DNA from: Cephalopachus bancanus
Lineage: Eukaryota > Chordata > Mammalia > Primates > Tarsiidae
Assembly (NCBI GenBank): GCA_027257055.1
Contig: JAPVLO010000182.1
Location: 5,022,001 to 5,086,000, forward strand
Reading direction: 5' to 3'
Length of the DNA: 64,000 nucleotides
The notes under the pieces are model-generated. The model did no database searches. It was not told the origin of the DNA and worked only from the letters and a program-made list of their open reading frames with translations. Shown here one piece after another: positions 59,371 through 64,000 of this stretch; position 1 is the stretch's first letter, and each line of letters starts with the position of its first letter. The translations under genes and the position numbers were made by a program.

Positions 59371-59850
59371 AAAAGAACTTCCAATTCACTTTCTGAGGCC
59401 ATCATTACCTTAATACCCAAAGGAGACAAAGACATTGCAAGATAATAAAACTGTAGATCAATATAGTTTCTGAACATAGACGTACAAATTATTAGTGAAA
59501 TTTTAGTGAATCTAATCCAGTAATATTTAGAATAGATAAGAAATCATGACCAAGTGAGTTATATCCCAGGAAATGTGAGCCAGCATTCAGAAATCACTAA
59601 TGTAATTCATCACATTGGCAGATCAAAATAGAAAAACTATATGATCATCTTGATGAATGCACAACAAGCATCTGATACAATTCAACACCCATTCGCGATA
59701 CAAATTTCTAGCAGAGTAGGAATAGAAGGGAACTTCCTCAATCTGATAAAAGGCATATAGGGAAAGTTTACAACCTGTAAATACAATTAGGAACGAAAAC
59801 AGTAAAATATGGAAGGCTTTCCTACTAAGAAAAAAGAAATGTCATCCTGA

Positions 59851-60720
59851 AACTTATTTCTATCTGAGTGTGCTACACAATACACCACCAATAGTCTTTA
59901 TCCCACCCTGATCCTTTGCATATAAACTTGTGTGGGCATGACCTTAGACACAAGAGGTTGGACTGTCTCAGCCTAAACTGAAGTTCTTTGATTTAAGACT
60001 CCCCCGGCCAACTAGGAAAACATACTTCAGGTCTTCCAGTGTTGCCACCATGATAGAACTTGGGGTATTAATTCTGTGATACCTGTGAAAGGAGGGAACA
60101 GAAGGCAGGATTGGGCAGAGGGACAAGTCAATCCACAGCATAGACCCAAAAAAGTCTTGGCCAGTCTGATGGGGAACACTGAAACAAGTATTGCTCCCAG
60201 AATAGCCCACATTGGGCAGAAATCATAGAACTTTTATATTCCTAGTTCAGTTGGTGACTGGCTGAGAGTTGCCCCAGGAAGCATTTGACCTTGAGTAGGG
60301 TGACTCTGCAGCTGAGGCAACCCTCAGTTCCTGACAGCCAGAGGCTGTCTGCTGACGTATGGCTGGAGAGCAAGTCCTCCCTCGAAGTGAGGAATCGCCC
60401 TTGAATTGGGGGCATCTGTGAGTCAGAGCACAGTGCCTCTCAGAATACTTCCTCATGGCACCGCATGGTTGCCAAATTCTCCCAAGTTTTCATAAGGAAC
60501 TTGCTTTAATGATTTGAAACAAAAAGCATTTAACATAAGATCAATGTTTAACGTGTACCCAGGTGCTACCAAAGAATAATCAACTCAGTTCTATCGCCGT
60601 TATCATTCATTTATTAATCTAAAGTATATGGTATACTCTATGTACCAGACACTCTACTGACTATTGAAGATGTGAAAACAAATACAATATGGTAAACATG
60701 AACAAATAACCTAAAACAGC
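59851..60720. other. No feature seen
   Basis: Unassigned sequence. Overlapping minus-strand frames at 59968-60212 and 60247-60456 have no recognisable product. Confidence 0.4.
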
Positions 60721-60721
60721 A

Positions 60722-60930
60722 GCCCCAACATTTTTGCCATCAGGGACTTTATTTCTATTACATTGTAATATAGAATTAACTAGTTATACAACTCAGGTCA
60801 CATCAGCAACAGCAAAACCTTGAGTTCAGTGAGCAGTTGCTGCCAGTCTTACCATGGAAAAACCATCATCCATTGGACAGCAGACAAATAGGCCCATACC
60901 TTGGTCGCCTCCTCCTCTTTTGATCAACAT
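60722..60930 (+). mobile_element. Possible hAT-type DNA transposon fragment
   Basis: Begins gccccaacatttttgccatc and has ctattacattgtaatataga and agttatacaactcaggtcac, resembling a common old hAT element. The far end is not recognised. Low confidence. Confidence 0.35.
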
Positions 60931-61930
60931 GAAAAAGAAGGGATAGTGTTATCCCTGTATTTTATGCTTTCTGTAGTCTCTGTTTTCTCTTGAGGTTTCT
61001 TCCTTCATCTACATGGCCACTTTCAACAGGACTAGATACAAATACTTTTTTTTGACACGATCCCTTAGAAATAAAAAAGAAATCTAATAGATTCATTTAA
61101 CTCAATCAATTTCTGGAAAATCTGCTTCTGCAAAACCCAACTGATTTACATATGGTAAGTAAAACAGGAATTAGCAAATATTTTCTGAACTTGTAAAATG
61201 TTTTTAAGATGCTCTGATGAGTCAGTGTTTAATCCCTTCTACCATAAATAGGACGAAAGATCTTTGCCATGTTTTCTCTTAAGTAAATATATTTTAAAAC
61301 AGTGCCTACATAGTGTTCCAATTTTCTTTTCAGCTGTCACTATGAATGGACATAGCAGCTGGAATGAAGGATAACACATCACACCTCAACTTCGAATTTC
61401 CTGCCTTTTGTTTTCTTGAATCATAGCCTTGATGTTGTTTAAATAGTGCGCTATTTAATTTCCTTCCTGTCTTCACAAAGACCAAACAATTTTTAAAAAT
61501 CATTCCATCTTTCACAGTGGTTACAAAAGCGTTCTTGAGCTGAAATTGAACCAGTCTCTTATTTAAACATATAAATATATATTTGGACATTTAAATCCAC
61601 TGTCATTTATTTTATTGGTTGATTACTTAGGCAGAGATGTATTTGTGCACATTTTATCCATGTCATGTGCTTTGCATTTAAAGATGACACCGCTGATAGT
61701 GATTGCTAATTGTGTGCACAGATGGTTGAGCGCTAAAACATGCATCTTCCAAGGTACTCGTGTGCTAAATCTGCTTTCCACTGTTTGCAGACTGTGTTGT
61801 GTGTGACACTTCCTCTTCAACTCAGATCCTCCCTCAAGAGCCATAGATACATGGTGTTAGAAGATCATTTCGATTTTATGTAGCTTGATCACCCTGTCGG
61901 AGCAGGCGCTCGACATTCTCAGTCTCTGCT
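60931..61930. other. No feature seen
   Basis: About 1 kb of AT-rich unassigned sequence. Confidence 0.4.
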
Positions 61931-63040
61931 TTCAACTTTCAGTAAGACATTTAGCTCCTCAAAAAGGCAGCCCATATCATTATCATTCATCTCTAGTTAT
62001 TAGAAAGTTCTTTCTTTTACTGAGTCAAAGACCTCTCTCATGTAACGTCTACCTATTTGTACTGCCCCTAGGGCCTACACAGAATAAATACAGGGAAGTG
62101 TTTGGGAGGCGATTCTTACATCTTCTTTTCTGACCTTCTCCACATAAAGCTTTCTATTTTCCTTAAGCATTTCCCCCTCATCCTGATCTCGCTCTGTTGC
62201 CCAGATTGGAGTGCTGGGGGCATGATCACGGCTCACCACAGCCTCGGCCTCTTGGGCTCAGGTGATCCTTCTGCCTCAGTCGCCCAAGTATCTGGGACTA
62301 CAGGCACACGCTACTGTGCCTGGCTAATTTTTGTTTTATTTCTTGTAGAGACAAGGTCTCACTAAGTTGCCCAAGTTGGTCTTCAACTCCTGGGCTCAAG
62401 CGATCCTCCCGCATCAGCCTCCCAAAGTGCTGGCATTGCAAGCATGAGTCACCACACCCGGTTTAACTTTCTTCCTTTATGTACTTCCTAAAACTACATG
62501 TGGCCCAACTGGTGCAGTCCTACAGAGGAACCCACAGCTTCCTCTTGCTTCTTCCACTCTTGTATAACTCACATTTGAAAGTATTACATTTTTTTCATAA
62601 GCAGTTATAGCTATTCAATCTAGTATTTTTCTATTTGAATATTGGAACTAAAATACAGGACTTTTCATTTCAAACCTATCTCACTTCTTTCTTCCTGCCC
62701 ATTTGTCCAGTGTTTATTTTTTTGGCCAATTCTGTCAACAAACATTTTAGTTATCCCTTCAAGCTTGGTTTCACCTGAAAAGCTGACACATATAACCTTC
62801 ATGTCTTCACATAAGCCATGTATGAAACATTGCATAGGATAAGGCAATATGGAACTCCTTGATATGCCATGGAAGACTCTCCCCTCCCCAAATTTGTACC
62901 AGTTTATTAATCAGCAGCATCCCATTAGTGGCCCTTCAACAAATGATCTCTGGCCAAATATCTGACTTGTTCAAAAAGATATGAGAAACGTTATCAAATA
63001 CTTTCTTTAAATTATGCTAAGTCAAAACAGCATTTTCATT
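61930..63040. mobile_element. Ancient LINE-like repeat, family uncertain, split by an Alu
   Basis: Before the Alu: ttattagaaagttctttctt and ccctagggcctacacagaat. After it: ggtttcacctgaaaagctga, cttcatgtcttcacataagc and gaaacgttatcaaatacttt. The order fits a very old LINE 3' region, perhaps of the CR1/L3 type. Family and strand are uncertain. Confidence 0.4.
62183..62461 (-). mobile_element. Alu dimer, old, antisense
   Basis: Reverse complement from gatctcgctctgttgcccag through ggactacaggcacacgctac and tgtagagacaaggtctcact to catgagtcaccacacccggt. Ordinary old Alu. The poly-A end lacks a clean T run. Confidence 0.9.
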
Positions 63041-63084
63041 CATGGCAATTAACATGTTGCATTGTATACAACATATATACATTC

Positions 63085-63215
63085 CAATTGGACTGTCAGT
63101 TCTTTGGTAGTAAGGACCCACTCTCTTTATTCATCATCTTATCCCTATTACTTCTGGTAGGACATGACAGGTAATAGGTACTCAATAGATGCTGGTGAAA
63201 TTAATGAATAGATTA
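63085..63215 (+). mobile_element. L2 LINE 3' tip, sense
   Basis: Contains gactgtcagttctttggtag, ggtaataggtactcaataga and gatgctggtgaaattaatga in L2 terminal order. Confidence 0.72.
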
Positions 63216-63371
63216 AGAGTGGGATGGTATTAAATAATGTAAAAAGCAGTTTGGCGGGATATGTTGAGTCTGAGGTGTCTGTGGTTAAGTGGGGTTGATT
63301 TCCACATTAGTATGGTGTAGGTCCAGGTTTGCAATTCAGAAGGAAAGGTTGGCTTGAAAAATATAGATTTT

Positions 63372-63649
63372 ATTGGGCTCGGTGGCTCAGCACATTTGGG
63401 AGGCTGAGGTGAGTGGATCGCCTGAGCCCGCGGGTTCGAGACCCGCCTGGGCAACTTGGTGAGACCTCATCTCTACAATAAATCAAAAAAATTAGCCGGG
63501 CATGGTAGCGTGTGCCTATAGTTCCAGCTCCTTGGAAGGCTGAGGCGGAAGGATCGCCAGAGCCCAGCGGGTCGAGGCTGTGGTGGCCGGGAGCGGCTGC
63601 TGCACTCCAGTCTGGGCGACAGTGAGACTCCAACTCAAAAAAAAAAAAA
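63372..63649 (+). mobile_element. Alu dimer, lineage-specific type, sense
   Basis: Starts attgggctcggtggctcagc with an A18 tail. The left monomer has cctgagcccgcgggttcgag (B box intact) and ends acaataaatc. The right monomer has cagcgggtcgaggctgtggt, ggccgggagcggc and agactccaactcaaaa. Duplications aaaaatatagatttt flank it at about 63357-63371 and 63650-63664. About 15 bp of the left monomer near ctgtaatcc is missing. Confidence 0.95.
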
Positions 63650-63664
63650 AAAAATATAGATTTT

Positions 63665-63790
63665 GGGAATCTGCTGGGGGTGGAGGTAAGCTCACCTCAT
63701 CAACAAGGGCACCTGCATAATGAACTTCTGTATACCTAAGCCTGAATTGTACCCCACATGTTTATAATAAAAATTGAAAAAATAAAAGAT
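63665..63790 (+). mobile_element. L1 3' tail, sense, lineage type
   Basis: Reads cacctcatcaacaagggcac, ctgcataatgaacttctgta and gaattgtaccccacatg, then AATAAA and an A-rich tail. Matches the 3' end of the L1 at 8.7-8.9 kb. Severely 5' truncated, with an Alu at its 5' edge. Confidence 0.85.
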
Positions 63791-63839
63791 AGATTTTAGA
63801 AGAATTTGGGTGACAAGTGAAATTAAAATCAAGGCTATA

Positions 63840-64000
63840 ATATCCCTTATGAACATAGCTGCAAATGTCGCCAACAAGATTCTAACAAATCCAAAAACAC
63901 ATCTCAGAAATCAACCACCACGACCAAGTAGGCTTCATCCCCAGGATGCCGGGCTGGCTCAACATTCACAAGACCATAAATGCAATTAAATACATCAACA
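63840..64000 (+). mobile_element. L1 ORF2 reverse transcriptase fragment, runs off window
   Basis: The plus strand encodes an L1 RT finger/palm region: aatatcccttatgaacatag, ccaccacgaccaagtaggct, tcatccccaggatgccgggc. Translated, it includes [20 protein letters not shown] residues. It continues past the right edge, so length and integrity are unknown. Confidence 0.85.

Larger units (their letters stand above)
57160..59850 (+). mobile_element. Old L1 (L1M) ORF2 region, sense, interrupted
   Basis: L1 ORF2 signatures occur in order: tgataaagggatcaatttat (58005), agtcagaaattaatagctga (58380s), tgcttagagggaaatttaca (58560), aagacacaaattactaatag (58880s), aatttcttggaag (59010s), tcccataaattactctccag (59120s) and tgatgaatgcacaacaagca (59650s). 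It ends near 59850 before the RT catalytic region. No frame survives. A hAT-like MITE and an Alu monomer are inserted. Confidence 0.85.

Noticed and set aside
63372..63654. tRNA-like B box (ggttcgagacc) as a tRNA gene
   Set aside because: The motif is the internal Pol III B box of an Alu. No tRNA cloverleaf can be drawn around it.

Overview
This is nuclear DNA of a primate. The evidence is the repeat content: dimeric 7SL-derived Alu elements (about 15 whole or partial copies), L1 elements, MIR and L2 fossils, MaLR/ERVL-type LTRs, a Tigger1 DNA transposon and CA/TG microsatellites. No bacterial-type gene, operon, CRISPR array or rRNA gene is present. The better preserved Alus are not of the usual human type. 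They share a changed right monomer (cagcgggtcgaggctg, tggccgggagcgg, ending agactccaactcaaaa) and a left monomer ending acaataaatc. With L1 3' ends I do not recognise as human, this suggests a non-anthropoid primate. Tarsier is my best guess, by inference only.

I find no functional protein-coding gene. Every recognisable coding similarity is transposon-derived and broken: L1 ORF2 pieces, a Tigger1 transposase pseudogene and an ERVL-like integrase fragment. The other open frames are short, lack homology I can recognise and have no supported splice or promoter context. The window is therefore intergenic or lies inside a large intron.

Layout. 0-5 kb: old antisense L1 debris, a 25-bp x 4 minisatellite, three ancient LINE-like fossils and a head-to-tail Alu pair. 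5.5-9 kb: a solitary LTR and a 5'-truncated L1 with target-site duplications. 9-20 kb: mostly unique DNA with MIR, L2, MER5A and MaLR LTR fragments. 20-26.5 kb: largely unique sequence with two lineage-type Alus, one inside a MIR. 26.5-29.8 kb: an internally deleted old L1 and an Alu whose tail became a TTTC microsatellite. 31-32.8 kb: antisense L1. 35-38.3 kb: a cluster of five MIR pieces. 40.86-43.12 kb: a nearly full-length Tigger1. 43-50 kb: unique DNA with L2, MIR and a MaLR LTR. 50.2-54.9 kb: one long antisense L1 split by three Alus and a MITE. 55.2-57.1 kb: an antisense ERVL-like 3' LTR plus integrase remnant, with a second MITE of the same TIR family in the LTR. 57.2-59.9 kb: a sense L1 interrupted by a hAT-like MITE and an Alu monomer. 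61.9-64 kb: an ancient repeat, an L2 end, a young-looking Alu and two L1 pieces, the last running off the window.

Nothing here looks like a new functional system. The most informative signals are the lineage-specific Alu subfamily with free left-monomer copies, the pair of MITEs sharing TIRs but not interiors, and the nested insertions that give a relative chronology. Family names are from memory of consensus patterns; no database search was run.
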